A stretch of DNA of 51,166 nt from Branchiostoma floridae (lineage: Eukaryota > Chordata > Leptocardii > Amphioxiformes > Branchiostomatidae): contig NC_049987.1 of the NCBI RefSeq assembly GCF_000003815.2, positions 18,540,747 to 18,591,912 on the forward strand, read 5' to 3'. The notes below the pieces were generated by a model. The model was not told where the DNA came from. It was given only the letters and a program-made list of their open reading frames with translations, and did not search any database. The position numbers were made by a program, and so were the translations under genes. Numbering within the stretch: position 1 is the first letter of the stretch; every line of letters begins with the position of its first letter. This document shows, piece after piece, positions 22,304 through 35,400 of this stretch.

Positions 22304-24943
22304 CAAGCATCCTGGTCTGCCGGCTTCAACAATTCAAGGTTGCGGCAATCGTCATATTTGTTGCCGCCTTGATCGTCGTCGGGCTTCTGCTGTTGACGAG
22401 GGTACTACCTCCTGACGAGCACAAGCACATGGGAAGTTTCCTTTTTACTTTGATTTTGTTGAAACATATGTATGAAGAAGCACAGAAAGACCTGCAAGTT
22501 TTGCCAAAAAGCAGTTACTCACAGGCAACTGGATATGATTTTGGAAACGTACGGTCTTTTCAGATACCATCCGCTATCTTTTGTCAGTGACAATGAAGTG
22601 ATCTGGAAGAAACTGGTCTTCAATACCCTTACTAAGAATGAAGACAATTTTAGATGTCCAATAGGAAATAAGGTAAGGGTATAAAAGACCAGTTTGGGTG
22701 ACAATGACGAAAGATAGTGGATGCTATCTAAAACGTCCGACCGTTTCCAAAACCATATATATCCAGTTGTTTGAGAAACTGCTTTTGGGCATATCTTATT
22801 ACCTGGATGCTGAAGTATTCATAGTTATAGTTACAAGGCACTCTGTAGTTATAGTTTTGTCATCGGACAATTTGGTCTAAAGACATCAGAGGCTCCTTGT
22901 CCTTCCAAGCGTTTCTGCGTTTCAGAGCTTGTGACTTAAAATCAGGACATCATTCGCATGTGTCTGTACCTTTTATATAAAAAAAACAACTTCCAAAAAC
23001 ATTGTATAACGTTTCACTTAGAAAACTACAAACATCTTTATAGTAATATTGGCAGCATATAGTGACATGTATTGAAATCATGTAGTGATATACACAATTT
23101 GATATATCGTTTATTACAGCCTTCTACATTTGTCTGGCCTGGTCCCGATACAAATCAGTCACCCGCTACGTGGATGTTGAGCACCTCATCTGATGCTCCA
23201 AAGTCGTTGACAACGGTGGGTGATGTCACAACTGATATCGATGTAAGTTACACTTAATATTTATTTTTTTAGTTTTACCACATTTGTGGAAGGATTTACA
23301 TAACATGTGACTATCACCTTTGCAAGATGTCAACTCGGAGTCCAGACTGTAAGTTTTGATCCGGATCCGGATAAGTGTGGTGGGTTCTTTAACGTGCCTG
23401 AAGTGTGGCTCTCCCCGATACTAGTACTTTCCGAAGGACGTCCCTAGCCGAAGCTAGGCAGTCATTTTTCACCTGAGTAAAGTGAGAAAAGTCGTGTAAA
23501 GTGCCTTTTCCCAGGGCACAATATCGGTGACATGGCAGGTTTCGAAATCGGGGCCTCTTGTGCCTCTCCATAGGGGCCATTTTATTGACGAGATGTCTGC
23601 CTTTTTTCACTAAAGGTCTATTCAAACTCAAGCTCTGGGAATCGCACTTCAACAAGAATGGCACAGTCAGAAACGACTGCAGGTAAGACTATCATTTCGG
23701 ATATGTATTTTTGTTTGTTTGTTTTATTGGGATCTCCATTAGCGTTACCACATAAATAGTACCGCTATTCTTCCTGGAGTCCGAAACATATATATCTACA
23801 ATAAAAACAAACATAATCAACAAAACTATACAATTGGTAAACAGAAAAGTAACACAATCAACTGAGGTAACTTAAAGTGAACGTTAGAGATCAGCGGTCA
23901 AAATGAAATATCAGAACTGTATTACCGACATCTTCAAACTTTGATCGGGTATTACAGATACAGAGTGAGAGTCAAGATTGGAGAATAGTGCAAACGTTTA
24001 AGGAAAAATGAACCATATTGACTACTCATTTCCACGAGCCTCAAAAACAGTGATGGTGATAAAAAGTAAGCCGTAAAAAGGCTGAGGTAGATTTTTAATA
24101 CCAGCAATATTTTACCTCCCCAGACATAAAGGTGACACCAATCATGACAAAAACCTTTGGTGTGGACGGTCGTCCCGACAGAGTCTCCACAAGTGGGAAA
24201 ATAGCCGTGGCTTTAAAAGGGGGGCAAATCAACATCTATGACAGTCGTGGTGTCTACCTCCTGCACTTCGCAACAGTCGTGGTGGAAGGGTGGGACAAGA
24301 CTCAGATCTACCCCCACGATGTTGCTTTCGGTACCGCCTACAACGACGACGTATGGGTCGTTGGCGGGGACAACGTGTCCCATTACGTGGCGTTGTACGA
24401 TGTTGAAGGGACTTTCAACTTGAAAACGGTTTTGCCATTCCCTGCGTCTCAACCCCTCGTAGACTTGCTCTGAACAGGGAGTACAATCGAGCCGTTGTGA
24501 CAGAAACGATCGGGAATCGTGGGGCAGTGAAGGTGTTCTTGATGAACGGGGTGCTGGTTCGAAGTTTTGGCCGGCGGCAAGGCTTGATGTACCCAACGGG
24601 CATCGCAGTTGACAAAGAAGGCTACATCCTAGTGGCACTCTCCCACACTGCCTACACCTACATGTATCAGGAAAATGGGCGATTCCTGCTCAAGTTTGCA
24701 GGGAAAGGGAGCAACAAAGGCCAGCTGAGCGTCCCCGTTGACATCTGTACGGACAGTTCTCGTCACATCATCGTGGCTGACTCGGGAAACCAGCGGGTGG
24801 AGCTGTTCACAAGCCGCGGGAGGTTCATCCGGCACATCGCTACTGATGTGGACCCGCTCATCAGTATTGCCATGGGTACAGAAGGACAGTTGGTCATGAT
24901 TGAATCGCCGAAAGACAAAGTGACCATTATGAAAATTTCTTGA
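22304..24943 (+). CDS. Membrane-anchored NHL-repeat protein (5' end uncertain; one frameshift)
   Basis: Exons: 22304-22401 (transmembrane), 23120-23242, 23616-23682, 24124-24943. Donors (GTACTA, GTAAGT, GTAAGA) and phases fit: phase 0 into exon 2, phase 0 into exon 3, phase 1 into exon 4. Exon 1 encodes RLQQFK, then a ~20-residue hydrophobic helix ending LLLLTR. Exons 2-3 give a Ser/Thr/Pro-rich stalk with NSS and NRT glycosylation sequons. Exon 4 encodes a beta-propeller of NHL type, seen in PTGIAVDKEGYILVA, VPVDICTDSSRHIIVADSGN and QRVELFTSRGRFI. The positive charge before the helix and the C-terminal propeller suggest a type II membrane protein. The frame breaks between about 24440 and 24460: the first frame stops at 24471-24473 while the homologous frame continues to TGA at 24941-24943. 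One extra base explains this; it is either a sequence error or a recent inactivation. Role unknown; NHL propellers bind protein or RNA. Confidence 0.7.
22565..22725. repeat. Short inverted repeat (~160 bp)
   Basis: The left part has ATCCGCTATCTTTTGTCA and AAACTGGTCTTCAATACCC; the right part is the reverse complement of ATCCACTATCTTTCGTCA and AAACTGGTCTTTTATACCC. It is probably a small foldback element in an intron of the NHL gene. The ATCTAAAACGTC dispersed repeat begins directly to its right. Confidence 0.6.
23345..23560 (-). mobile_element. SINE family A copy, reverse orientation
   Basis: Read on the minus strand it contains the B-box-like TTTCGAAACCTGCC, then TGTCACCGATATTGTGCCC and GGAAAAGGCACTTTACACG, as in the copy at 468-606. 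A longer 3' part with AAGAACCCACCACACTTATC follows. It lies between two exons of the NHL gene. Confidence 0.7.
23710..23870. repeat. Repeat fragment with TTATTGGGATCTCCATTAG
   Basis: TTATTGGGATCTCCATTAG followed by CTATTCTTCCTGGAGTCC, then A-rich sequence, looks like the 3' end of an interspersed retroelement. There is no second copy in the window, so this rests on general resemblance. Confidence 0.35.
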
Positions 24944-26208
24944 AATTTTGTGAGATTAGTGCTCTTCGTGATTTTATCCAGTATATACAGTATATAAAAT
25001 ATAATGTTACTGTGTATATATTAAAAAACAACAACACATGTTCTTGAAATTAGAAAACATATGAATAGTTCGAGCATACAAGGTCTTCATGTATAGAGGC
25101 TTCTGTGTAACATTGTACAAGTACATCTAAGATACTTTAATTTAATGAGTCCCAGTATTCTTGAAGTATTGGTAAGGCTACATCTGCTAATGTTGAATTA
25201 CAAAAGACGTTCTTATTTAGATTCTGATGCATACTAATACAAAATGTAAAAGGCTAAGCCAAAATGCATCTTCTGCACCATGCCTCAATGCCAATTTCAT
25301 GATTTTAAAGACACGTTTTATGAAAAAAAATAGGTAGACGATCTTAAAGAAAATTTTCAGGGGTGGTGGGATTTCAGACTCTTGGTACGTCCTGTAAAGG
25401 AATAAAATTAATCGCCATTTTGACATTCTTTTTTATAGACAATTACAGTAGGACCAATGCGCAAACAAAATTTGTATCAAATTTATTTCAACTAGCACAA
25501 AATAACGACATAATCAATTTGTCTAGACTCTACATGCATGTATCTTATGTACAAGACTTATGCATACAATTGACCTGTTTAAAATGTTATATTTTGCCTA
25601 AGAGGTACGTCGTTGAATAGAGCAACGGGCTCTCAAATACGTAGGGAGGGAGACTGATTCACATGGCCTAGTCTTGTATAATTATCTAATTCTTTTCCGG
25701 CCGTTTTCAGATTAAGCCTCTGTATGTATCTGTATACATGTATCACATGTTGTTTTTGGATTAATTTAGTTTTATAACTATTTCCATGACACGGACTAAA
25801 TCGTGCGACAATGACAAGACTGGAGCTGTTCAGTCGAAAGTTGGGAACGTCCAATTTTCGTGTTGGAAATTGCAGCTTAACTTTTCCAGAATGTCATCTA
25901 CCAACACTGATGAACTTTCAAGTTAAAATTCGTTATATTTTTGAAAAAAAATTCTATCAGAATTTCTTCTTAGTAGAATTGGAGATTGTCCTTAGAATTC
26001 GAGTCTGTTCTATATAAGGACAAATTGTGATAACAATCTGTAAAAAACTTAAGGCAGAATTGCTGATTGTGTTAGGATAGATCCCGATCGCAGTCTGTCC
26101 TAGGAGAGACACTGATCGCGATCTGTTAATTGGCCTGAATCACAATCTCTACTGTGACATATAAACTGTGTTATCTAACTTAAAATCATACAAACTTTTG
26201 TACTCTAG
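24944..26208. other. NHL gene 3' flank, AT-rich, no gene seen
   Basis: ATTAAA at 25020-25025 may serve the NHL gene as a polyadenylation signal. Otherwise AT-rich sequence with no recognisable exon or repeat. Several ACTAATCACAATCT-like irregular repeats near 26030-26150 are too diverged to define. Confidence 0.5.
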
Positions 26209-26269
26209 ATGATGGTACTTATGCCAACATAGACAATAAAATCAGTGATATTTCATTACCTACTGGAAG
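26209..26269 (+). CDS. Orphan exon with tyrosine motif
   Basis: A good acceptor (TTTTGTACTCTAG) and donor (AAG/GTATGA) enclose 61 nt. Read in phase 1 it encodes DDGTYANIDNKISDISLPTG followed by an Arg codon split by the donor. The core resembles DDTYISDHEYNYIDN in the candidate exon at 20942. The acidic residue before Y and hydrophobic residue at +3 resemble SH2-docking sites. No partner exon was found before the convergent acyl-CoA oxidase gene ends at 26490, so it may be a remnant of a duplicated NHL-type gene or an exon of a nested gene. Confidence 0.35.
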
Positions 26270-26489
26270 GTATGATCTCAACTAAAACATAGACTCAACA
26301 TTCTATAATATCAAATATTTCATTAGAATATCATCCATTTAGAATATAAAACATTATTAAGTTAAAGACTTGTGGGCAAGAAACAGCCAACAAGATATTA
26401 TTTGCACAATCCCTGAGTCTAAAAAACAAGGGTCTATGACTTTCTTTTCCATATCTTATAATTCAAGGAAGGAATCTTCAAGATTTCAT

Positions 26490-29400
26490 TCACAGCTTGG
26501 CCCTGTTCTTCTGTAAGAAGGGCTGAAGGTACTTGTAGTACGACTCATGTACCTACAAGTCAGATGAGAAAAAAAAAACTGTTACAGACTGTTTATGAAT
26601 TGCAAAATATCAATATTGGAGGCATGCAGTTGAGATATACAAATTGAACATGAAAATCATTCACTAAAAATTACTGTAGTGTGTTGGCGTCATTCTGAAA
26701 GAAACTGAAGAATGCTTTTGAGGAAGGATCAGTAATGTGAAAAACTTATCAATATCCTCTGATGATCAATGTACATATACTGTCATACATGTACATGTAT
26801 ATCTTTTACAAAGAGAATACCACATGGTGAATCCCCTATAACTATCACCCCTGGTACATAATTATTATATAGTTCGACCTGGGGACTGGGCTTCTACTTT
26901 ATGTATCACAAGGGCTTTCATAAGTAAAGAAAATTATTACAAAACCCTTCACATACGTTGCTGTTGGAACTTTGAACACAGGATTGGGACGTTGGAACTG
27001 TTTTGGTTTGATCTACACCAAAATTTTCTTAACTTTTGTCGCACTTTTGCATTGACCGTGATTTACATCTCAGAATTGGATATTTCCTGCCTTGACAGTA
27101 GTTGTGAGCATACCTGAGACTTGTTTAAAGGAGACTTCTTCGCCCATTCGTAAAGATGTTCGTAGACCCTGCCGTCGTAACGGCCGAGTACGGACTGCAG
27201 TATCTGGTCGGGGAAGTCGAAGGCGTCGACCAGAGGCACGGCATCAGAGCGGACCTTCGAAAGTAGCGAGCACATCTCAGAACGGGCTAACTGGAGATCT
27301 GGTCCTGTCAAGTAGCCATCCTAAGTGTAGATGTAGGGAGTATGGAAATAGGAAATAAACATATCAAATACATAGCATGAAAGTTAATCTGTGTTGGTTA
27401 TCTGTAAGTGTCAGATAACCAGATAACAGGGACGGGTGGCGACACAGGTTATCCGGCAGGACCTGTTGCAGCAGTCATGTGTCTACAACATCACGTCCCG
27501 GAAGCTACTGTAGATGGGTCCATTCCGGGAACAAGGCTGATAAAGCCATAAAGATTTGGGTAAGTCCCAGTCTTTTTAAAGTATTTATATACATGTACAA
27601 TAAAGTAATGTTCAGTCTTCTTTCTAATATCAATTACCATAATGTACTAGGATCTGCAACCAACATACATCGAGGGGCCAAACAATACACCACAAGGACA
27701 TTTTACTGATAATATTGGACTGCCATTGGAGTTTGTGGACACTTTATAGCCAAGGCATTTAGTTCTCATAATGATCATATATACCTGCAGGAAGTCTCCA
27801 GCATGTTCACAGATTCCATGAAGGGCGTACAGCTGACAGAGAGTGTTCAGAACGGCTCTGACGGAGTCATCCGCGTCAACGGTCCTGACGGCCTCTACAA
27901 ACGTTTTCACCACAAAAAACTGGCTGTGAGCCTGGGTGTGAAAGAAGAACAGAACGCATGTGTGAGCAAATTTGTATCGCAAGAACATGTAAGTTTAGGT
28001 TTAAATAATAATATTGGGATCTAATGCAGTCTCGAACTTTAGTAGTTTAATGACAATTTCAGAAATCATCATACAATTCATACCCATCATTTCAAAATAC
28101 TGGAATGATATAGAATCAGTTTAGGCATGAACAAATTTGGTGACTATACAGTCATGTATGCTGGACTAAATAAATACAATCAATAATGATCAAAATCCTT
28201 AATGGTAATGTTCAAGGCCAACAAAGTACCAAATGTGACAGAAATAACACAGTCATGTATTTTCAGTGCTTGAAATAATTTTCAGCCAGGTTGCACCATC
28301 AACATTTCAGGTTGCTCCACTTCCAAGTTATTATTTCAAATCAGCTACTTATCCATGGCTTATCCATGATGTTTTCTTCCAGTTATGTGTAACTCACTTA
28401 TGTTTTATCTTTAATAAAGTTACAAAGAAATACATGTAGATACAAAAGATTATGCAGGTAGGTGGGGGAAAAGCAGTTTTTCCAACTTCCCTGGAGACCA
28501 AGTGCAAAATTTCCAGTTGCGCACTGAGCTACCTGGGTTTTAAAATCAAGTTAGGCCAAGCAAAATGTGTTAATGCTGCATTTGCAAGTGGGTATTTCAA
28601 GCACTGCGTTTCATCTAAAAGTTTGTCATTTGTAGCTAAAACATGCCATTTTAGCTTTCCAACAAAATAATGCCCCCCTCCCCCACCTGACTCACCTCTG
28701 CACACTTGACCAGTGACACCAAACTGTTGTTCCAGGCTTCTGCTTCAGACTGACCTTCACTCGTGACCTTGAACCTGACTCCTTCAGTAGCAACTTTCAC
28801 AAGTCTGACAACAATAGAACAACAAATAAAAGTCACTGATAAGTTTCAGTTACAGTGTAGTTCCTTTATCTATCTCACTTCTTTTTCAGCTGTCATCAGA
28901 CTGAGGACTGTCTTTTTTTTGTTATTGACTGTGGTGCTCTATATCTCTAAGCCCGGCTCTCTATCTTCATGTCTACCTTTTCCTCCCTTCCCAATAAACT
29001 TGAGATCAGGAGACTAGGTACATGTACGTAGGTATAGTGCAAGGTGACATTTTGTTATAATGGCTTGTGTACATTTTATACATTAACTATCATAAAGCGA
29101 ATTGGGTCACCCTATTAACTACATTGTACTGCATAAATGTGTTAGGCTTTTCTTTGCAGGTTATATAAGATATAAAATCCTTTCCAATTCACTGTGTATG
29201 GGCAGTGCCCATCTAAGTTCCTATAGCTCTTGGGCCACACATATGAGTTGTGCAAGTTTTGCAGCACTGGTTATTGTCTTGTTTATTTTCAGCAAGGGAG
29301 GTAATAAGCAAACAAAGAATTAATACCTTGCAGCTCTGTGTTGGTAAGCTTTAGTTAGGACGTCAAAGTTGTTGATGTCCCTTGTAGTCCCACCTGACAC

Positions 29401-32400
29401 TGCAGCTGACTGTACCATCTGGAGGTAGCTGACTGTGGAGGGGAGTTTAGCTCCAGCCTGGGACTTAGCATAACATTTCACCAGATACCTAATAGAGGAA
29501 ACAAGAATTGTGATGATGGGGGATACAAACTTAGTTACATTTGGGACTGTACCCTCCCCTCTGCAGTGCCACTTAGCCGTGGGAAGCAGAATTGACCTGA
29601 TGAGGAAGGTGGTAGGAGAACCTACAATATTGGAAGGCGAAAAGTTTTGGATAGTGATATCAAAGATGACATTTTTTGCTTCGCAAAAAAGTGTTTTACA
29701 CTCCATGAATTCTCTACTGACAACAAGAGATAGAAGTTCAGAGACAATATCAGGTTTGGCGGAACGACATTTTCTCTCACCTGGGGTTACATCCAGGCCT
29801 ACAAATGTACGACATAAGCCTTATAAGGTACATGTTGTAAACCTCAAACTGAGAACAAAATATCATGACACTTTTTGATAGGTGCTTAGTGCAAATATTA
29901 TAAATGTGACCTGGCTTTAACATCTGAAATGATTAGTGCAATCCAGCAAAACATGTTCAACTTGGGCCGACTCTAGGATAAAACCCCTGTTCTGAGATCC
30001 ACGGAAGTTGATCCACGTAGCCACAAATGGACCACAAATATGCAATACAAACAAACAAATACCCTCTTTCCACTAGGGCATCCCCATAACCATGCTCTCT
30101 CTGCAACATAAGATTGCAATGAGTCAACAAATTTGCATACAATTAATTTTTTTTAAAGCTTTGCTGTCTTTTAAATTCTAGTACATTTCATTTTGTGTGA
30201 TATTCACAGAATAGAAATTATCGAAGGTTTCACACATCTGGTTTAGTTTGCAGTAAGAGTGAAGTGCAATTGCTGTCTAAGAAAGGGGATCCTTCAGACA
30301 GTTTGGCATATTTTCATGACCACAGACCTTGCTAACTGAAGCAGCATGACTGTCGTCTCTCCCTCACCGGTCACTGTGACGGCCTGGCTGGTCAGCAGGT
30401 AGACCAGTCCGCTGGCGTGAGAGTACCCGTGTCCACCACAGGCCAGTCTGCACTCCTCTATGCCTTGGTGTGCTTCCAAGGTGGTGTAGGCCTTCAGGCC
30501 AGCAGTCAGGGCATGTAACTGAATACACAATGAGAGAAAGATGGGAAACAAGACAATGTAGCCTGGAATCGATCAGTAGACTCCATTATCAGCAATGCTG
30601 CCTGTGAGTCTGTGTAATGCAGGGTTGTAGCCAGCACCCGTCCTTCCGTTCTTTGACGGAATTTTGCAGCTCGGGACGGAAAATATTTTTGCCCATGCCA
30701 TCCTCAGTGATGGACAAAAATCATTATGTAAAGTCAGTAAAGATATAAAAAAAAACTGTCTCTCTTGTGTAATTTTTCACCAAAAAAGATGAATAACTTA
30801 GTCTACCAGCAAAATTTACACCTCAAAATCCAAGAAATAGCATTTCTGAGGGTCTAGATTTCAAAATCTTCCAGGGAAGCATGCCCCCAGACTCCTCTAG
30901 GAACGTTGTGCCTTCAGCGCTCGATAGGATTCAAAATCAAGGGGACGGAAAATGATTTCAGGCTAGCTACAACCCTGATGTAATGTATTTGTCACATTTC
31001 CTAATAAATGAAAAATAATCTACCCTTATTAGTCTTACTCTGGTTCAAACGCTTCTACCTTAGCGCATACATGCAGTTGACGTCTGTGCATGGGCCCATC
31101 ACTCAACCTGTAAGTTTTGGTCCCAAAATGGAGACCGTTCATCCAAAAGGGACTCAACTAGGCAACTGTACTGTACAGTATGACTTTGCAAAATTCATTC
31201 AACAAGGGGAAAGCAATTTGCAAGCAAACGTTGAAAATTTCCTCCACCAATGTGGTCCTATAGGCCATGAGTGAGTGAGTGAACAGCTGATTCACTGTTA
31301 CTGCTTCACATATGATATATAATATACAAACAAAATGTACTAGCAATGTTGTCAGTTACTAATTCAAAAGAAACTTTTTTTGCCATTTTTCTCCCTCCAG
31401 TTATGATTAACTTCACATGTGAAATATGTAAGAAATATTTCCAAAATAATATTCAGTTGCTGCCTTTTGGTGTGTCTTAATACCTGGATGTCTAACCTTC
31501 ATCGATGATGGTACATTGTAAGCTGTAATACCCCCCTCACATTAGGCGAAAATCGATCAGACAACGAGTCTGCAAGCTCTAAATTACGAGGAGGCATGAC
31601 CCTGATGCCGGCGAAGAAATGGCAGAGTTCCCCCCTTCCCGTCAGGGTCATACCTCCTCGTACTAACCTCCTCATAATTTAGAGCTCGCAGACTCGTCGT
31701 CCGAGTGATTTTTATCTAATGTGAGGGGGGTACAACACAGATATTTCAAGACTTAATATAATGCATAATATTTGATTGAAGAGTCATTACCTCTTGGAGA
31801 CCGGAGGTGTCTCCTTCTTGCAGTTTGGAGTTGACCCGTTCATAATGAGCCTCTAGGTTCTGGATGGTGAACCAGAAGCCATAGGCTGCAGCCAGATGGG
31901 GGAACAGTTTATACTGCTGGGTCTGGTAGTCCAGGATCTGGGGCTCGGGCTCTCTGTATAACGTAAAATGTATGTTTCTCATGATTAATATAGAATTCAA
32001 CACGGTATATTCCGTATAACCCTAGGTACCAACGTCCAACGTCCGAATCAAGTATTCGAATTGCCAACCATGCCACACTCGGCCCGCTCCAAATGGTTCG
32101 ATTTACTTGAAGGAAGTCTGTGTGATACAACTTTTGAACCTGTGTGATATGGAAGTTATGGCCCGGTCCAGAACACTCGTATCGAACATTTTCACGTGAC
32201 AGGTATGACATAAGATCATTTATAGTAGAACTATGACCCCATATATTAGGATGTAAGCTGGATTCATGATGACAATTCACCAAATCTATATCAAACTACG
32301 AAATGATTGAAAACCACTGCAAGAGGTGTTTCTGAAAAATCTGGCCAGAATCCATTTTCATGCTCAGAATACATCTTTTTTGGCTTAACAAAACAAAATC

Positions 32401-35400
32401 AAAACATTTTCAAATTGAATTTCACAAGATGAACGAGTAGGAATCGTGATTGTCTCCACTCTGGACTTCTGATTTTTTGACAGTCACATACATTTTGTTT
32501 GTGTATCATATTTGGACTTCAAAATTCTCTTACTGATGTCAGTATAATGACAATTGTTTGTGACTTTTTACATTGATATACATTGTAGCCTCATGCTGGT
32601 ATTCACCCTATTCTAGCTCCTAATAAACTCCATCAATGCAGAATAGTCTGGCACCTGTGAACAATATAGAAAAGATTGAAACAATTGGCATTTGAATACT
32701 TGTGTAACATAGAGGCGAGGGTTTTGGCAGACCTAGCTCATAACGGGATTCAAACAGGTGTTTTGAAATTTGATCCCCATTTCACTGCTTCTACAAAACA
32801 TTTAATTCCACAGACATCATGCAGGACGTAATGGCAAAAACAGGCCAGATTATTCTTATTTGAAATGATCATTGGAGGCAACGGGAGCTAGGATAAAGAT
32901 AGATAGATATACCCGGGTGTTAACTCTGACTGACGCCTGACACAGCTGTATCGGATGGCGATGGTCACTGCCCTGGCCAGAGACGTGTTTGACCGCTCTG
33001 TCAACTGGACCCTCATGTTGACCATGGTGCCGTAGGTCAGTCTGGGATCCAACACCATGGAGTAGGTACCGTCCTCAGCAACCTGAAGAGTGCGTGATAA
33101 AAAATTTGTTTTTCATCCACATCCATATTTTGAAATGGTCGGGAGTCCGTCACACTGAACGCTATTGGGATATATCTGCATGGATACCATGATGGTATTT
33201 ACTGATATCAATTAGACAATGGTTAACTTTGAAATAGCAATATTTTCAAAATAAAGCAATTTGATACCAATTGAATATTATGTTGACTCAATATTCCGAA
33301 ATATCATTTTTAAAACTGCAATATTATTAAGTTATATATAGCCAGTGGATGAAGGTGAACTGGTATTAATCTCGGTAGGGAGCTGCTATTTAAGGTACTT
33401 TAAGGTTGTAATAGAAATTTACCACATTTCAATTTATTCATGATACTATGTAATACAAAGTGATTCACAAATACAATGTATGATGATGTTATAATTACCT
33501 GTGCAAACCTCATGAGCATGTTGTCACGAGGGATGCGCACTTGGTCAAACCTAACAAAGCCGTTGTCCCCGTCATTGCAGCCATATTTGGGACCAATGTC
33601 TCCAACAGTGATACCTGATCATGATACAACACAGCAATAAAGGTTTGATGGCATGACATGTATAGTTGAAAGGCTGAGATAGGAAATGTATATGGGAGAA
33701 ATTGAGTCAGGGAACTCAGCCAATTGTTGATGCTTATGATCAAGAGGCTATAGTAACTTTCCCTTAAACAACCGGAGGATAAGTAATATATAATCTGATT
33801 GGCCAGTGCTAACATTTTAGGAATGCATAGCAGTGGGCCTGATATGAGAGTATAAAACATCTTTTTCTTCATAAAGAATCTTCTTTTTTTTTACCACATA
33901 CACTTATTTTGTTTACTATTAATTCATGAGTACAAAGCTTTGTATTTCAGATCTACTAAAGGTACCAGCCAGACCACCCAACAGCCAATATTTCAGAAGT
34001 TGAGAAAATATGACCATTCTAACATCCCAATCTTGTATTCAAATTTTCCACAATGCCACACTTGAAGTGCATTTGAAGACTCTATGAGAGCCAGACTGAG
34101 ACTGTGATAACAGTAGAACCCTATACGTGTATGTGATAACCCAAGTTGTGCACCAGTCTGGAACACCTGTATGCATATAGAACACTATCATGTCCTATAT
34201 CATAAGGTACAATCATCATGTCAACAGAAAAGCATACCTGGTAAGGGTTTGTGGTTTTCCAGACTTCTGAGCTGCATGATGAACATGTGAGGTCCCATAC
34301 ACTGACCCTGGGTATACAGCTGGGCCATCACCACTCCATGGGTGACAGTCAAACCCACTAGGAGAAAGTTAGAGTAGGGTTAAAACTGTGAGCTACGAAA
34401 TTATGTAGATAACATCAACTTGATCTTGAAATNNNNNNNNNNNNNNNNNNNNNNNNNNNNNNNNNNNNNNNNNNNNNNNNNNNNNNNNNNNNNNNNNNNN
34501 NNNNNNNNNNNNNNNNNNNNNNNNNNNNNNNNNNNNNNNNNNNNNNNNNNNNNNNNNNNNNNNNNNNNNNNNNNNNNNNNNNNNNNNNNNNNNNNNNNNN
34601 NNNNNNNNNNNNNNNNNNNNNNNNNNNNNNNNNNNNNNNNNNNNNNNNNNNNNNNNNNNNNNNNNNNNNNNNNNNNNNNNNNNNNNNNNNNNNNNNNNNN
34701 NNNNNNNNNNNNNNNNNNNNNNNNNNNNNNNNNNNNNNNNNNNNNNNNNNNNNNNNNNNNNNNNNNNNNNNNNNNNNNNNNNNNNNNNNNNNNNNNNNNN
34801 NNNNNNNNNNNNNNNNNNNNNNNNNNNNNNNNNNNNNNNNNNNNNNNNNNNNNNNNNNNNNNNNNNNNNNNNNNNNNNNNNNNNNNNNNNNNNNNNNNNN
34901 NNNNNNNNNNNNNNNNNNNNNNNNNNNNNNNNNNNNNNNNNNNNNNNNNNNNNNNNNNNNNNNNNNNNNNNNNNNNNNNNNNNNNNNNNNNNNNNNNNNN
35001 NNNNNNNNNNNNNNNNNNNNNNNNNNNNNNNNNNNNNNNNNNNNNNNNNNNNNNNNNNNNNNNNNNNNNNNNNNNNNNNNNNNNNNNNNNNNNNNNNNNN
35101 NNNNNNNNNNNNNNNNNNNNNNNNNNNNNNNNNNNNNNNNNNNNNNNNNNNNNNNNNNNNNNNNNNNNNNNNNNNNNNNNNNNNNNNNNNNNNNNNNNNN
35201 NNNNNNNNNNNNNNNNNNNNNNNNNNNNNNNNNNNNNNNNNNNNNNNNNNNNNNNNNNNNNNNNNNNNNNNNNNNNNNNNNNNNNNNNNNNNNNNNNNNN
35301 NNTATATAATTCAACCCTGGAAAGGGTGACATACACATGTAAAGCAAGAAAATATATAAGCAAGACGAACCAGAGCAAATGTGTTTACCTCCCATGTTTA

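Noticed and set aside
31909-32283. 124-codon minus frame
   Set aside because: Only its C-terminal part overlaps a real ACOX exon in a different frame; the rest is intronic repeat.
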